A stretch of DNA of 64,000 nucleotides, from positions 26,627,906 through 26,691,905 of the forward strand of contig CM038221.1 in NCBI GenBank assembly GCA_021442155.1, given 5' to 3'. The translations under genes were made by a program, and so were the position numbers. The first letter of the stretch is position 1. Every line of letters begins with the position of its first letter. Under the pieces are notes generated by a model that ran no database searches, was not told where the DNA came from, and was given only the letters and a program-made list of their open reading frames with translations. The DNA comes from Cymbidium sinense (Eukaryota > Streptophyta > Magnoliopsida > Asparagales > Orchidaceae). This document shows, one piece after another, positions 1 through 12,471 of the stretch.

Positions 1-660
1 TGATCTTCTTTTTCTTAGCTAGCTTCTTTGATTTATGAGATCAGGTTTAGTAGATTGCTTCCCATATTGTGATGAAGTAGTTTGATAGCAAATACTTGGT
101 TTAGACATCTCTCTTTAGTCCAATATAGGTTCAAGTGGTGATTTCCACTTAACACTAGGGACATTTTTTAGCTGCTTCAGCATTTTCATAGTCTTTTTGG
201 AGACTAATGTTTCCCATTCTTCAGTCTGAACTGATTTCTCCATCTTTTTGTCTTTGATGGATGATACGGAAGAGGATGTAATCATCCTTGTATACTCTCT
301 TTTTGGGTTGACTAGAACATTATCGGATAGTGTAAATTCACCTCGTTGATACTTCCTTTCTAGTCAATCTTTGAAGACATAACAATCTTCGATAGGATGA
401 CTGATCATCCAATGATAGGGATAGTAATTTGGATTACCGACTTGATCAGCTTCTTCAGGCCTTTTAATTTCGAGTAATTGTAAACCAGCTTTGACTGCTT
501 GCCGAAACAATTTAACTACACTGTCTCTTCTAAAGGAATAATCTTTGTTCATCTTTTCCTTAAGAGATGGCCGCATTCGCTCATCATCTTTTGTTGCTTA
601 TTTTGGACGCTGTCCACTACTTGGTAAAGTTTGAGGTTTGTCATTGCCTCCTAATACCAA
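1..660 (-). pseudogene. Tat gag-pol remnant, post-gag region (A')
   Basis: Minus-strand coding remnant. A short open segment at 364-576 lies in it, and the stretch aligns base for base with 35838-36499 in element A. In A this sequence lies between the gag core and the protease, so it is probably the variable C-terminal gag/linker part of the polyprotein. It has several in-frame stops and no recognised catalytic motif. The family assignment rests on the alignment with A, not on a domain seen here. Confidence 0.6.
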
Positions 661-747
661 TTTTAGTTGTGGATTAGAATAAGCAGACTTCTTTCTCTTA
701 TCATCATTGTACATCGGTTGTTTTCCTTTATCCACATTATATATTAC

Positions 748-1660
748 CTATTTTTCGCCATTTAAACTATAGGAAGCAGCATGAATTTCATTTCTTCTTG
801 AGTCTGAAGATTTGTTTCTCTTTGCTTTATCACATAACTTTAGACTTAGAATGATTCTTTTATTTAGCCATATCAGCAAGTCACGGAATGTTGCAATTGA
901 CGTCATGCATAGAAATGGTGCCATTTTATTATTCATATTGCTCATTAGTAATTGGATCACATATTCTTCTTCCAATTGTTGCTCGCACTTCATACTTAGG
1001 TTGTGCCAACGACTTACGAATTTTGTCACTAACTCATATTTTCTTCTTTTCAGCAAGACAAGGTCAGCGATTGTGATTTTCTCAATTACACTGGTGAACC
1101 TCTTCACAAATATAGTCTCTAATTCAGCAAATATTTTAACCGAATCATTTGACAATTCTTACCATTCAAAGCGGTAAGGTCGGTCTTGGCGAATTGATAA
1201 GCGGTGCATCGTTCCCTCCTGTGTTACCACAAGTAGCTTTAAATTGGACTAGATGTTGCTTTGGATTACCAAGTCCGCTGAAAGTATTAAATTTTGACAC
1301 CGAGTAACCTTTTGGGTATGACACTTGATCATATTCAGTTGAGTAAGGGCGACCCTTACTCACCAGCTTTTCAACCTGCTTTGAGGCTATGACTGCCTTT
1401 ATCTTTTTGTTGATTATCATTTCTAGCTGAGCAATTGTTATCGTTCTAGGTATGCTTGCCATATTTTGAATTATCGGTTGAAGAGGTAGTGGGCTAACTT
1501 TATTCCTCGCTTCATGCGTAGCATATACTGTAGGAGCTTGAGGTACCACAGTAACTAGTGGCATAGAAGTTGTATTATTAGCTGTCTGTTGATTAGCATA
1601 CAGGATAGGTGATGCATTTGACGTGATATTCTTCTTCAACATCTCCATCATGATGTTCAT
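748..1660 (-). pseudogene. gag: gag core, Tat type (A', broken)
   Basis: Two minus-strand segments (748-1155 and 1166-1660) in different frames form one decayed retrotransposon Gag core. The downstream segment shows the plant Retrotrans_gag pattern: an acidic/hydrophobic start, then FAELETIFVKRF, a KITIADLVLLKRRK stretch and a W-containing helix with a conserved Cys (RWHNLSMKC). The upstream segment is the Gln/Thr-rich N-terminal part ending in LGNPKQHLVQFKATC, the usual lead-in to this domain. Gag would form the cytoplasmic particle that packages the RNA. A frameshift separates the halves near 1160. A second copy lies at 43494-44270. Confidence 0.75.
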
Positions 1661-2055
1661 TTATACGATCATATCATTCATCTTGGTACCAAGCTGTGCA
1701 ATCTTCTTGTCTTTGACCTCCATTTGACGTTGCATTTTTCTTTGCTCTCTAGCTAGCGCCATAACATCAATTAGTACATGCTCTTCTTCTTCTATTTCTT
1801 GTTATTGTTCTGCTCCTTGCTCATTTTTAGGGGAAGAACTTGACTGTCCTTCTCCTTATGCATTTTGCGAGACATATTCTTTGGGTTTGTCTGTGGCAGT
1901 ATAAAAGTGTATATCAGATCATTTCGTTCATATATACCTTCGACACCCATGATCTGCTTCTCATTCTGATCTTCTTCTTCATCTTCAGCAAAGATTGAAG
2001 ATCTGTCCTCTATTTACTTCTGTGAAGACTCTTCTTCATAAGCGTCAGATTTAGG

Positions 2056-2692
2056 TTAAGGTTCCCTGAGTTCGTGTTGCTGCTGATGGTGTTGAGCGGA
2101 GAGTTCATCTATATTTCTGACCATATAGACAACTTCCACTTTCATAATGCCCTCTTCATTATTTTCTTCTTGCACACGAATTTTCGATCTACGTTTCCAG
2201 TGGATCTCTGGTTCAATGTGCGAAACAAATACTTTTTCTATTAAAGGGCTGCGATCAAAGTCAACCTTCTCTTGTGGGGGCGAACCTAATCGATGATGGG
2301 ATCCCTTAGAGGATTCTCCAGGGTGTCGACCATCATGTCTTTCATTAATGATATTCCTTCTTTTGGGTATCCACTTCGGATGAGTTATTTTTGAGGTAGA
2401 TTTTTGACTATATGTACTAGATGTCACACCTCTTCCATTATTCAAAATTTCATTACGAGGCCTTGGCCTCCATATTTATTTACCTTTTCGCTAGGACCTT
2501 TTAGCAAGGGATTCTTGGACCGTCCAAGTGTTCGCGATGCTCACCAGCGTGAAATCGTTGGCTGTTAAGAATAGATGACAACTTTCTTGGCGGAGCTTCA
2601 GTATTTTCCATCACCATGGGCCTCTGAAATCTTCTTTTCATTAGGCCTTTATCCTTGACTACTTTGAGAACTTTATATATCTTGACAGACAA
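2056..2692 (-). pseudogene. N-terminal gag/leader-encoded region (A', broken)
   Basis: Two short minus-strand open segments (2056-2445 and 2501-2692), rich in Arg, Glu and Ser, lie upstream of the gag core in transcription order. The same stretch, equally decayed, is present in element A at 53013-53700, so it is an inherited part of the family and not random. Tat elements often have a long, poorly conserved region before the gag core. No domain is recognised, and it may be partly untranslated leader. Confidence 0.4.
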
Positions 2693-3588
2693 TGTCTCGG
2701 GCTATCTCCTCTGTGGTGGTGGAGCTTGACGTGATTGGTTTTACCAGAAAGACTGATTTACTTTACTAGTAGAGCTATTCCTTTTTACCCACTTTAAATT
2801 GTTAAAGTTGTTGTGGGTAGGGATACTCGCTTCTGGCAGTAGTATTTCTTGTTCACTACGTCATTCAAAGGGGATCTGCTGAGCCCTCAGCTCAGTGTTT
2901 CTCCTTCTTCTCTGTCTTCTGGTTAATTTGTTTCCTGATGAGGAAGCTTTATGATCATGCTTTCCAGGTACAAGAGGTTCAATCGGCACAACAACTGTAC
3001 CACGAGGCATTAAAGACACGGTTTTCCCCTTAACGATTCTTTTTTTAGTCGGGGCTTGATTGACTAGCCTTTTGCGAAGTTCTGGAGAACTCCTTGATAG
3101 TTTTGGCTGAGCGGTTGGTGCATGGCTAATAGAAGCTTGATCAGAGGCCTTCTAGCATGGCCTTGGACGAATGTACTACGGGTGGGTATTTCAGGAGTTG
3201 CAGCTATGATAGCCGGAAAATTCAAGCTACCAAATTGAATGGTAGCCCCGACATCTCATGTGTTGATGATGACGTTGGCTAGGCAAATGCTTGCATCACA
3301 CCCTAGCTAAACGGTGAAAGGAGTGCTTTGTAGATCCATTCTGCAAAAGTGAAAGATGGGGATTAGTAGTAGCAATTATTATTTCACCCAATACTTTCAA
3401 AAAGTAGAGGCACTATAGAACAAAATAATAGTGTAATAAAGATATACTCTATGGAATGATTCATTCTACATAGAGCTTCATATTGAATTTATTATACACT
3501 TAAATCTCCATTTTTTTTGTTTTGAATTTTCAAAAAATTTCATCGTTACTATAGCATGTATATGACTAGCCAAAGATGAAAGGAGAAT
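2693..3588 (-). other. Element A' leader, decayed
   Basis: Sequence between the primer binding site and the first gag-like segment. It has no convincing open frame but is collinear with 53700-54575 in element A (for example the shared tract near 3345 and 54325 on each side of a GGGGATTAG). It is interpreted as 5' untranslated leader or lost N-terminal coding sequence. Confidence 0.5.
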
Positions 3589-3591
3589 CAT

Positions 3592-3616
3592 GTACCCATC
3601 AGAGTCGCCAGAAATC
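3592..3616 (-). other. Primer binding site of A' (non-Met tRNA)
   Basis: Read on the minus strand, the LTR ends in CCCACA and is followed after a few bases by TGGCGACTCTGATGGG. This resembles the TGGCGACTC(C/T)GCTGGGGA primer site of Tat-lineage elements, not the initiator-Met TGGTATCAGAGC. Element A has the less decayed match (CCCCAGCAGAG on the plus strand at 54580-54590). The tRNA is probably Arg, from what is known of Ogre-type elements, but this was not verified. Confidence 0.6.
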
Positions 3617-5912
3617 TGTGGGCTCCGAAAATTCGCCATCGATCTCTCGACAAATATTAAATTGAAGAGAGTATGATTTAAAGTGTCGGTGTAATTTTTA
3701 GAAGACAGATGAGATAGTAGATAAGACACTACCCAGAGATTTTGCCCTCATTTTGTGAGGATTTTAGATCTGATTCTAAGTTTCCTATAGGCGCAAGCTC
3801 CTATAGTTAATTTACCTCTAATAAGTGAGAGAACTTTTTGATTAAAATTTAGTTGTTAGGCAAGCAATGTGTAGCGTATAGTAAGATATGGAGTTTTAGA
3901 ATTTAAAATTATGAAATTCATCATTTAAAACCGATTGTTGAGGGAATGATGGCGTGCTTTCGATCCCATGGTTTTGTCATTCCAGGTAGTGGTCCTTAAC
4001 TTAGTCGATGGATGTAGTGACCCAACGGCGAAGGATCCTTCTCGAACACATGGGTTATATCATCCAAGAAATCTTTGTAGACCTGGGGTGGTGTTTATCT
4101 AAGGAGATCGACTTAAGTCTACCTTATGAGAGGGTTGTTTGCCTATCAAGTATACCACATGATTCACAACTCAAAGGTGTCGTTGGAGCATACAACGATC
4201 GTGATTGTAATATAATGAAGTATGATTGGTCACCCGTTAGATTATGGTATTAGCCTATATGGAGCTCTTGGTAAATGATCGGAGGGGCCCCGTCCTACTA
4301 ATGTGAGATTGATTGAGAGCATGGCGAATACTTGATTTGACATTGACTCAGAGTTTTCTTAATTTTCAAGATAAACAATTACTGATTGGATAGATTGAGT
4401 TTTGCTTTAAGCTTTGAGTTTCATTTAAACAGTTTTTATATTGACACTCAAATTGAGTTAATTTAATTTGAAAATTGGAATATGTTTAAGATCTTTAGAT
4501 CCTGTCAACTCTGTTTAGCTGCTAATAGAGGATTAGATCTACTATCACCTTACAAAATCAGTTTCTCAGATATTTCACTGATTTAAAATTTTTATAATAG
4601 ATTTTTAGGTTTTCTTAACCCGGACCCAATTCTAAGACTAAACCGGGTAGCAACCCGCGCAGCATCCTCAGACACTTGAATTTAAACATTTAGTATAGTG
4701 TCAGGGCACATGTGGGTTTATTTAAGACTTTATATAGTGTTTATTTCAGAATTATAAGATTGATTTCAGATTTTCATTTAATTCTAACTTAACCTGCGCA
4801 GCCTTTTCAGACATTAAAATTTGTACTTGAAATCTCTATGTTCGAGCACATGCATGTATTTACAGCTTAGATAATTTCACCTAATTAGTGATTTCATTGA
4901 TTTTGAAAATCATAATTATAATGAAATTCTTTAATTTTTGTATTGAAGGAAGCTCCATAATTAGTGTAGCATTTAATCTAGTATCGTCTTCTGTCTGCTT
5001 GTACAAAGAGTTGCAGATCTAGTGGCGATATATATTATCGAATTTTCCAATTCTTAGATATTATTTGACTTGTAGTCTTTTATGAGCTTTAGTTATACTT
5101 GCCAACAGGTTGCTCATTTTTAGTGAAAATCTCATTTGAAATTCATTTGATTTTCAATTTAACTTTAAAATAGCACTCAGCAAATCTCATATATATCAAT
5201 TTTAATTTTAAACGTAAAGTTCAAATGGTTCTTTTAAAGACCACATTCATGAGTCATCATGAGTCATCATGAGTTACCTAATTGAAAGCTACCAAATTTT
5301 TTGCACACATTATTCTCAATTTGGGATTGGATATTTAGACTTGCCACCAATCATTTGTCTTTTAATATTCAATTAAGATATTTACTTCATTTGAGATTTA
5401 AATGTGATCGTTCAAATGCTCAATTAATATTGTTTATATTGATTACTTGTTCATGAGTTTAACATTTTGAATTTCTAAAGAGAAGCTTTATTCACATAAG
5501 AAGAGTTCAAATCCAAAATGAATTTATCCTTAACTTCACATTAAATCTCATATTTATTTGAAAACTAGACTTCAAATTTATTATAAGTCTCTTATGAGTT
5601 TGACATTTATCTCTCCAAGTTTCAATTAAGGCTTGTTTAATTTTGAGGCATTTGAATAAAAGAGAACTCACTTTATTTCTTCAATTTAAGTCATAGAGAA
5701 TCGCAATTAGAGTTTGTGAGTTTAATATTAGCGTCTCCAAATTTTACTTGCATTTTAAATAAGTGTTCTATTCTTTCAAAATTTTTTTTAAGTGCTCTCA
5801 CTCTATTTCTCTTTGATTTAACATTTATCTTCATATTTATCATATATCTTTTTGTTTAACTTAAGTTTAGATGATTTCCATTTGAATTTGTTTAAATCTT
5901 AAATCTCAGTAT

Positions 5913-6300
5913 AAATTTCGGCAGCCTAGCGACGTCATCCCCGTGTAGGGGGCTGCATCGGGAGTGTTTTGGCTTACTAGGTACACCCTCATGAGCGTAG
6001 CGAACGGTGTCTTTTGACATCGCAGTCAATTTTTAATCTCGTCGTGTCCTCATGAGCACGAAGAGGTCTTCAAGCCTGAAAGAAGACATATAATGCAATA
6101 TATATTCATTCCCCCATCTTTTTTTCTAAGTCTAGAAATTAGATAAAATTTCGGCAGCATTTCGTCTAGGGGGAGCGACATCTAATGGTTGTTGGCTTTT
6201 CGGTATGCCTCATGGCGTGGCGGTGTCTCTGCGGCAGTCAATTTTCATCTCATCGCCCTCTAGTGCACTTGAACCTTCAAACTGAAAAGAAACACAAGCA
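5913..6300. repeat. Imperfect 233-bp tandem duplication in the A' LTR
   Basis: AAATTTCGGCAG occurs at 5913 and again at about 6146. Each copy is followed by a similar stretch (a CTAGGGGG-like tract, TTGGCTT, a CGGTGTC and GCAGTCAATTTT block). Element A has a single copy of this block near 55360-55480, so the duplication is specific to A'. Confidence 0.65.
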
Positions 6301-6389
6301 TGTATATATATCCACATTCACACATTTCATATGTTATGACTCATTTTTCTACGCATTACAATGATCTGCAAGGGAACGGGGTTAGGCAT

Positions 6390-6720
6390 GTCGAAAACCA
6401 AGAGAAGAACCCGCCCCATGACGGTGTTCTTCTCCGATTACGGCGAAGAGAAGGGTCGACAAGGGAAGACGGCATCAGAAATTGGGAGAAAAACCTGCCT
6501 CATGACGGCATTGCTTCTCGATTTTCGTCATTTGCAAGGGAAGAAAGAGGAGTTGTTTAGCTGCAGGGGTATTGGAAATGCCGGAAACCTAGAGAAGAAC
6601 TTGTCTTATGACGGTGTTGCTTCTCGATTTCCGTCATTTACAATGGAAGAAAAGAGGGCTGCGGGGGTAGTGGAAATCGAAATTGAGAAGAAGAAGAACC
6701 CTGTGGCGGTTTGCTCTCCG
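6390..6720. repeat. Decayed minisatellite of roughly 85-105 bp in the A' LTR
   Basis: Three to four divergent copies share the order AGAGAAGAACC..., CATGACGG, TTGCTTCTCGATTTTCGTCA. The CGG anchors are near 6421, 6505 and 6610. The repeats keep open frames by chance, so the apparent 130-residue reading frame here should not be taken as a gene. Confidence 0.65.
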
Positions 6721-6999
6721 GTTGCGGTGAAAAGAAAATTTCAAATTTCAGCAAAGTGAAATTTTCATATTTTTTGCGAAGGAAATTTTGGTTTGAGAGG
6801 AGTTTTGATGGGAAATCTGTGGGAATAGTAGAAATTCGCTAATGAAACAGATTGCTCACCAGCGGCATTAATTCAATATTGTCGAGATGTCATGAGATAG
6901 TAGTCGCTAGAAGTGTCTCTTAAGGAACAATATTGAAGTAATACCAAATAAACCTAAGATTTGAATTAATGACCTCTTGACAAATTGAATTAAAGATCT

Positions 7000-7070
7000 G
7001 TGAGCTTAATGATTTCTGGCATTAATGATATGTGGGCTTAATGATTTCTGACATTAATGATTTGTGGGCC
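7000..7070. repeat. Short tandem repeat, about 32-bp unit
   Basis: The unit GTGGGCTTAATGATTTCTGA plus CATTAATGATTT is present about 2.2 times (starts near 7000, 7032 and 7063). It lies in the A' LTR just left of the element C insertion. Confidence 0.6.
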
Positions 7071-7271
7071 GATTTCACGAGTAGAACAAACCAGGTAATA
7101 TACTACCTCGAAAATAAACCTATACTACATAATATAAGCTATAAATAAATATGAGAATTGAATTTTACGACTAGGTTAAATAATTGATAATATTAAATAC
7201 TTACCCAATAATATTACTAGTAAGCTTGAAATATGTGATAATGTCGAGTACCTATTAAGTATTAGTAATGA

Positions 7272-7276
7272 TAGTA
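7272..7276. other. Target-site duplication of element C, left copy (TAGTA)
   Basis: TAGTA immediately precedes the TGATATGACCCGG start of the left LTR. An identical TAGTA follows the right LTR at 13248-13252. Perfect 5-bp duplication, as expected for a Ty3/gypsy integrase. Confidence 0.9.
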
Positions 7277-8058
7277 TGATATGACCCGGTTTATTCCGGT
7301 TTAATTCTGCGCTGTTGGATTTGCCTTGGATTGCCGCTGCGGGATTTAATCTAGTGCGTCTGTCTTGTTTCATGCGTCGCGTCTTAAGTCCTTGGATGAA
7401 GCTTCTCAGAAGGAATTGGTAGCGTCCTGAGGAAGGAACTTAATGCGTTATTCGACTCTTGACGGTTGAAGACTCAGAATCTTGAGAAGGCGAGGAGGTT
7501 CGGAGAGGAGAGCTAGGGTTTTATTGAGAAATGGATCCGCTCGAAGAAAGGAAGGAGAAGAAAAGAAGAAGAACAACAACAAGAAGAAGAAGAAGAAGAA
7601 GAAGAAGAAGAGATGACAGCAAAGTTTCAATCTTCTTCTCTGTTTGTTCTCAGAAGCCTATTTATAGTTTTATTTCTTTACATTCTTTGCTAAATCTAAC
7701 TACTACATATTTATTTGTTTCTTTATTTTCTTTACATGATTTGATCATCAAGATTTGGATTTCTTTTATGTTTTTTACATTATATTGTTGTTGTAGCTAT
7801 CGATATATGTGATCTTGCTTTCTTGTCTTGGTTCTTTATTTGTAGTTCTTGAATTATTTAGTTTCTTTTTGGCTATCTGTTGCTATACAGTGACTTATCT
7901 TTATGTTTGTTGTAGTAATCTACTCCAGTATTCATTGGTTCTCTGTATTCTCTTTTTTGTATTTATTTGTTGTTTTATTTGGCAAAATCATTTAGCCATG
8001 GTGGGGTTTTCTTTCTCTTGTACTCTTGATATGTTCTGCTCTGTCTGGGTTCATATCA
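7277..8058 (-). repeat. 3' LTR of element C
   Basis: 782 bp, TGATATGACCCGG...GTTCATATCA on the plus strand. It aligns along its whole length with 12472-13247, with substitutions and small indels visible throughout (roughly 90% identity by eye). It contains an AAG microsatellite at 7581-7611 that is much shorter in the other LTR. The open frames here (7448-7630, 7531-7812, 7809-8156) are shadows. Confidence 0.9.
7581..7611. repeat. (AAG)n microsatellite in element C LTR
   Basis: About ten AAG units here, against about four at the matching place in the other LTR (near 12778-12792). The two LTRs are identical at insertion, so the tract changed length afterwards. Confidence 0.8.
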
Positions 8059-8072
8059 TTACCCCCTTCCTA
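8059..8072 (-). other. Polypurine tract of element C
   Basis: On the minus strand, AGGAAGGGGGTAA abuts the 3' LTR, which starts TGATATGAACC. This is the expected priming site for plus-strand DNA synthesis. Confidence 0.8.
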
Positions 8073-9374
8073 AACATCGACCTTGCCCTCAAGGTCAAAA
8101 TTAGGGTAAGCTTTCTGAAACTCCTTGAATGGTATCCAAGATGCCTCCTTTGTTAACATTCCATCCCATTGGATTAGTAATTCTTTAATGCTATCTGCTT
8201 TTAGTATTGTCCTTTCATCTAGAACTTTGATGGGTTTAACCAATGGTCGGTCATATGAATTGTCTTTGGAAGTATAGTGGGTGTAGCTTGGAGTCTTTTG
8301 TCGTTTGAGCTGAAAGCGTGGAATACATTGTGGATCTTTGTTGTATCTGGAAGTTCCACTTTATATGCTACTGACCCTATCTTCTGTAGAATTCTAAATG
8401 GACCATAGTATTGCCTTTGTAATTTTGTGTAAGGATGCTGTGACACTGAGGTTTGTTTGTAAAGTTGTAATTTTACTAACACCAAATCATGTATCTGAAA
8501 TTGGAGTTCCCTTCTTTTTCTGTTAGCCATCTGTTGCATTCTGTTTTGAGCCTCCTGTAAATTCTCTTTAAGTTGTTGAAGTACTTTGTCTCTTTGTTGC
8601 AATAATGTGTCTACCTCTATTGTTAGCTGTATTACAAAGGTATGATTAGGTGGAAGTCGCCATAAACTATTTGAAAAGTCATCTTTGTGGAAGTATTTAC
8701 TAATGTGTTGTAAGAAATTCGCCCCATGGTAAAACTGGAACCAATTCCTTGGTGTCTCTAGCACAAAGCTCCTAAGGTATTGTTCTAATGTCCTGTTGGT
8801 GACTTCTATTTGGCCATCTGATTGAGGATGATAAGAACTACTGTGGCTAAGTATTATTTTACTTAACCTAAATAACTCCTGCCAGAAATTACTCATAAAG
8901 ATAGGATCCTTATATGATACTATACTCTGTGGTATGCCATGGAGTTTGCATATATCTGAAATGAAAATGTGAGCAATAGATGTTGCTGAAAAATTGGTTT
9001 GAAGGGTTGAAAAATGTGCATACTTAGAGAGTCTGTCTACAACCACTAAGATAGCTATTTTATTATGAAATCTGGATAATCCTGTGATAAAATTCATTGA
9101 GAGTTCCTCCCAAATAGCTGATGGTATAGGCAAGGGTTGCAATAGCCCTGCAGGTTTCTGGCTGTCATACTTCACTTGTTGACATGTGGGGCAGGTTGAT
9201 ATAAATTGTTGAATGTCTTGCTTCATTTTTTTTCCAGTAAAACTGTTGAGTGATTCTTGCTAGTGTTCTTTTTATTCCACAGTGACTCCCTACTGGTGTT
9301 GAATGTAGTTCTCTCATAATGGTGACTCTTACTTCTGAATCTGCAGCTATTACAATTCTATTTTTGTAATACAT
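8073..9374 (-). pseudogene. Integrase and chromodomain of element C (inactive)
   Basis: The zinc-binding end is in 9165-9374 (HSTPVGSHCGIKRT), then a frameshift near 9226, then the core and C-terminal domain in 8219-9226 (CPTCQQVK completes the HHCC finger). The core is recognisable but damaged. The first catalytic Asp is Asn (MNFITG instead of MDFITG, codon at 9092-9094), and the second, normally SDRD, reads SYKD. The Glu of GQIEVTNRT remains. After a stop at 8219 the frame continues into a chromodomain-like tail (LIQWDGM...EASWIPFKEF...) up to about 8073. Chromodomains are thought to steer integration to heterochromatin. Confidence 0.85.
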
Positions 9375-11127
9375 TAATCTATTTGAAACTCTATGTTTTG
9401 GAAAAAACTCTTAAGTTTTCTGTTATCTGCTGATAAAGTTGTTGTAACTCTGGAATAACTTGTGTTTCATCTTTAATTTGCTGTATTAAAGAATTGAATT
9501 ATTGGGTGTAAGCATAGAAACTCTAATAGGTAGATACCTTTGAGCTGTCTGTTGTAGATTGGTCTTCTGGACTATAATTCTTACGGGACAAGACATCAGC
9601 TACTTTGTTTATGATCTCTGGTTTGTATTCTATTGTATAATCAAAGCCCAGGAGTTTGATTAAGAATCTTTATTATTTTGGTGTCTGAATTGTTTGTTGC
9701 ATTAGTTCTCTAATGCTCTTCTGGTCTGTTCTGATGGTGAACTTGTTGTCTAACAGATATTGCCTCCATCTCCCCATTGCTTCTGTTATGACATATAGTT
9801 CCCTTGCATAAGTTGATGATCTTTATAGAGTTGGAGATAGTTTCTTGCTGAAATATGCAATAGGATGGCTATTTTGAATTAAGACTGCTCCTATTGCCAT
9901 ACCTGAAGCATCTATTTCTAAAATACAAGGTATAAAAAAGTTTGGAAATGCTAATACAGGTAAGGATACCATAGCTTGTTTAAGCTGTATGAATGCCTTT
10001 TGAGATTCTTCTGACCACTGGAATTGTTGTTTAGCTAGGAGTGATGTTAATGGTGCAGCAATTGCGGTATACTGCTTTACAAATTTTGTATAATATCCTT
10101 AAACCGTGAATCCTCTTAGGCTTTCTTGAAGTTGGGCCAATGATTGTCTTCTTTGATTCTCTTCTACTATCCCTGACAATATATGGCCTAAGTATTCTAT
10201 CTTTTCCTGGATGAATGAGCATTTGGAGGGTTTGATAAACAATGCATTTTGTTTCAGTTTCTCCAGCACTGCTTGTAGGTGTTGTTGATGTTGCTCCATG
10301 GTGGGACTGTATATTAAAATATCATCAAAGAATACAAATACAATTTTGCGTATGAAAGGTTTAAGTATTGTATTCATCATGGTTTGGAAAGTTGAGGGTG
10401 CATTTGTTAACCCAAATGACATGACTATGAATTCATAATGTCCTTCATGTGTTACAAAGGCTTTGTATATATCCTCCTGTCATTCTTATTTGGTGGTACC
10501 ACGAGCATAAATCTAGCTTAGAAAACACAATTGCTCCATGTAATTCATCCATTAATTCCTCAGGTGTTGGAATGGGAAATCTGTCAGGAATGGTGATTTT
10601 ATTTAGTGTCATGTAATCTACACAAAATCTCCAAGTCCCATCTTTTTTTTATTATCAGGGCTGGTGAAGAGAAAGTGCTGGTGCTTTCTCTTATTATCCC
10701 TGTATCCAACATCTCCTTGATTAATTTTTCAATTTCTGTCTTAAAAATATGGATATCTGTAAGATTTAACCTTTATTGGTTGAGTTCTAGGTGACAGATT
10801 AATGTGATGGTCTATTTCCCTTTTGGGAGGTAAGTCTGATGGTGCTTGAAATAATTCTTGATATTGTTGTAATACCTGTTGTATATTTGTAGGTAGGCTG
10901 TTGAATTCTTTTGTTATGGAGTCTGTCAACTGTGATACTTCTCTGATGTGTAAGTAGGCTGCTATCTCATTCTTGTTTTTCAGCTTTGTAAACTGATGTA
11001 AAGTAATGCTTTCCACATTTGAAACTGTGTCTCCTTGTAGTTGTATTATTGTGTCATTATATTTGAATTTCATAGTTAACTTCCTATAATCTATGGTGCA
11101 TTCTCCCAATTGTTCTAACCATTGCAC
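9375..11127 (-). pseudogene. Reverse transcriptase and RNase H of element C (broken)
   Basis: The minus-strand frame at 10741-11127 carries the protease-RT linker (WLEQLGECTIDYRKLTMKF) and the start of RT. 10099-10422 carries RT fingers/palm with FGLTNAPSTFQ and the catalytic VFFDDILIYS, followed by LGHILSG. Between them (10423-10740) RT continues with frame breaks. 9375-10090 holds a decayed RNase H with several stops. The enzyme would copy the element RNA into DNA in the cytoplasmic particle. The two catalytic Asp of the FDD box are intact, but the frame is not. Confidence 0.8.
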
Positions 11128-11135
11128 ACACTACA

Positions 11136-12433
11136 TCACTCTAGGCAAGGTAAGTCTGTTATGAATGTATATCCTTGTAATTTGATGGGTATGTTGGAGC
11201 AAACTCCTGAGCATTGGAGTGTCTCCCCATTTCCTACTAATCTTTTAAAAAATGATACAGGTGTGACTGTGTGTTCAATGAACTTGGCTAGTTTGGATTT
11301 TATAAAGTTGTGTGTTGATCCACTGTTTATCAGTACTTGAACTGGTTTATTACCAATCATCCCTTGTAAACTCAATGTTCTCGGGTTTAATTGACCTGTG
11401 AATGCATTGAAGCTGATTTCTGGAATATCCTCATATATTAATAGATTTTCTTTGTGGCTTTCTTGCTGCAGGTTGTAGTCCTGATCATCGTTGACCACCA
11501 TGAGGGCAAACAGCTTTGATTTACATGTGTGACTCCTATGATATTTCTCATCACAGTTAAAGCATAATCCTTTTTTTTTCTTTCTTCTAATTGTGTTGTT
11601 GTAAGTCTCTGGATTGGTATGCTTGATTTGTTATTATTGCTGTTGTTGTGAATTGACATAGTTGGAGTGGGTAGTAATGGTTGCTGTTGTTTCATTGAGT
11701 TTTCTTGGTTGAACGTGAGTTTCTTCCTATATAAACATCATCTGCTAGTCTATCTTCCATTAATTTTGCTAGTTGGAAAGCTTGTTGTAATGAAGTTGGT
11801 TGTAATGCTCGACTTCTCTTTTAATGTCTTTAATCCATCATTCAAAGCAACTTTGGAGGAATTCAGGAGGAATTCCTGAAATTTGGTTTGCCAATTTTTC
11901 AAATTCATTATAAAACTCTTGCATTGATGTTTTTTGCTGTAATTTGGCTAATTCACCCCTTAAGTCTATGTATACTGAAGGTCCAAATCTTTGTATTACA
12001 TGTTCTTTGAAATTTTGCCAAGAATGTAATTGTTTATTAAGATGCATCCATTGGAATCAACTTAGAGCGGTCCATATAAAGCGATCTATGATGAACTTCT
12101 TCTAAGATTATAGTATTGAAAATAATTGGTCTGAATAACCATCCCCTTGAGTTTTCTCCATTAAATCGAGGCATGTCTCATTGTTCTTGAATTTTGAGTG
12201 TGTGACCTAATTTGAGGAGTAATTTCTATAGGGTTAGAGTTACATACCTGTGATTCTTTACTTCCTTGTTGTTGCTCTTGACAAGATTTCTCCAGCTTAT
12301 CTTCAATGGCTAATAATCTGCATGATACTTCATTTAAAATGATAGTAATTGATGTCATTTGGTCATCATTTTTGTTTAATCTTCCCACGCATTCTTCCAA
12401 GGTTTTTGTTGCATGTCTTGTGCCTTCTGCCAT
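11136..12433 (-). pseudogene. gag: gag and protease of element C (broken)
   Basis: The start codon is at 12433 (MAEGTRHATK), shortly after the PBS. A Gag core follows at 11838-12047 (WQNFKEHVIQRFGP ... FYNEFEKLANQI). A CX2CX4HX4C zinc knuckle follows at 11523-11564 (CFNCDEKYHRSHTC, complete). The aspartic protease at 11136-11501 has INSGSTHNFI where the active site should read D-S-G: the catalytic Asp codon at 11325-11327 is AAC (Asn), one G-to-A change. Several frameshifts separate these parts. Confidence 0.85.
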
Positions 12434-12453
12434 TATTTTTTGCAGGAATGTGA

Positions 12454-12471
12454 GTTCAACGAGAGCACCAA
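12454..12471 (-). other. Primer binding site of element C
   Basis: On the minus strand the 5' LTR ends ...TCGTATCA and is followed by TTGGTGCTCTCGTTGAAC. This is a recurrent plant Ty3/gypsy primer-site type that is not complementary to initiator Met tRNA. The tRNA was not identified. Confidence 0.65.

Larger units (their letters stand above)
3617..7276 (-). repeat. 5' LTR of A', inner part
   Basis: On the plus strand this begins TGTGGGCTCCGAAAATTCGC, matching the LTR edge of element A (TGTGAGATTCGAAAATTC at 21081). Homology with A's LTR can be followed through 3617-4600, 5800-6000 and 6140-6380. Short open frames inside it (for example 4008-4253 and 6300-6759) are shadows of LTR sequence and not genes. 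The LTR is interrupted at 7276 by element C and resumes at 13253. Confidence 0.75.

Noticed and set aside
6300..6759. Two overlapping open frames of 86 and 132 codons
   Set aside because: They come from a decayed minisatellite in the A' LTR (period about 85-105 bp, free of stops by chance); no protein features.
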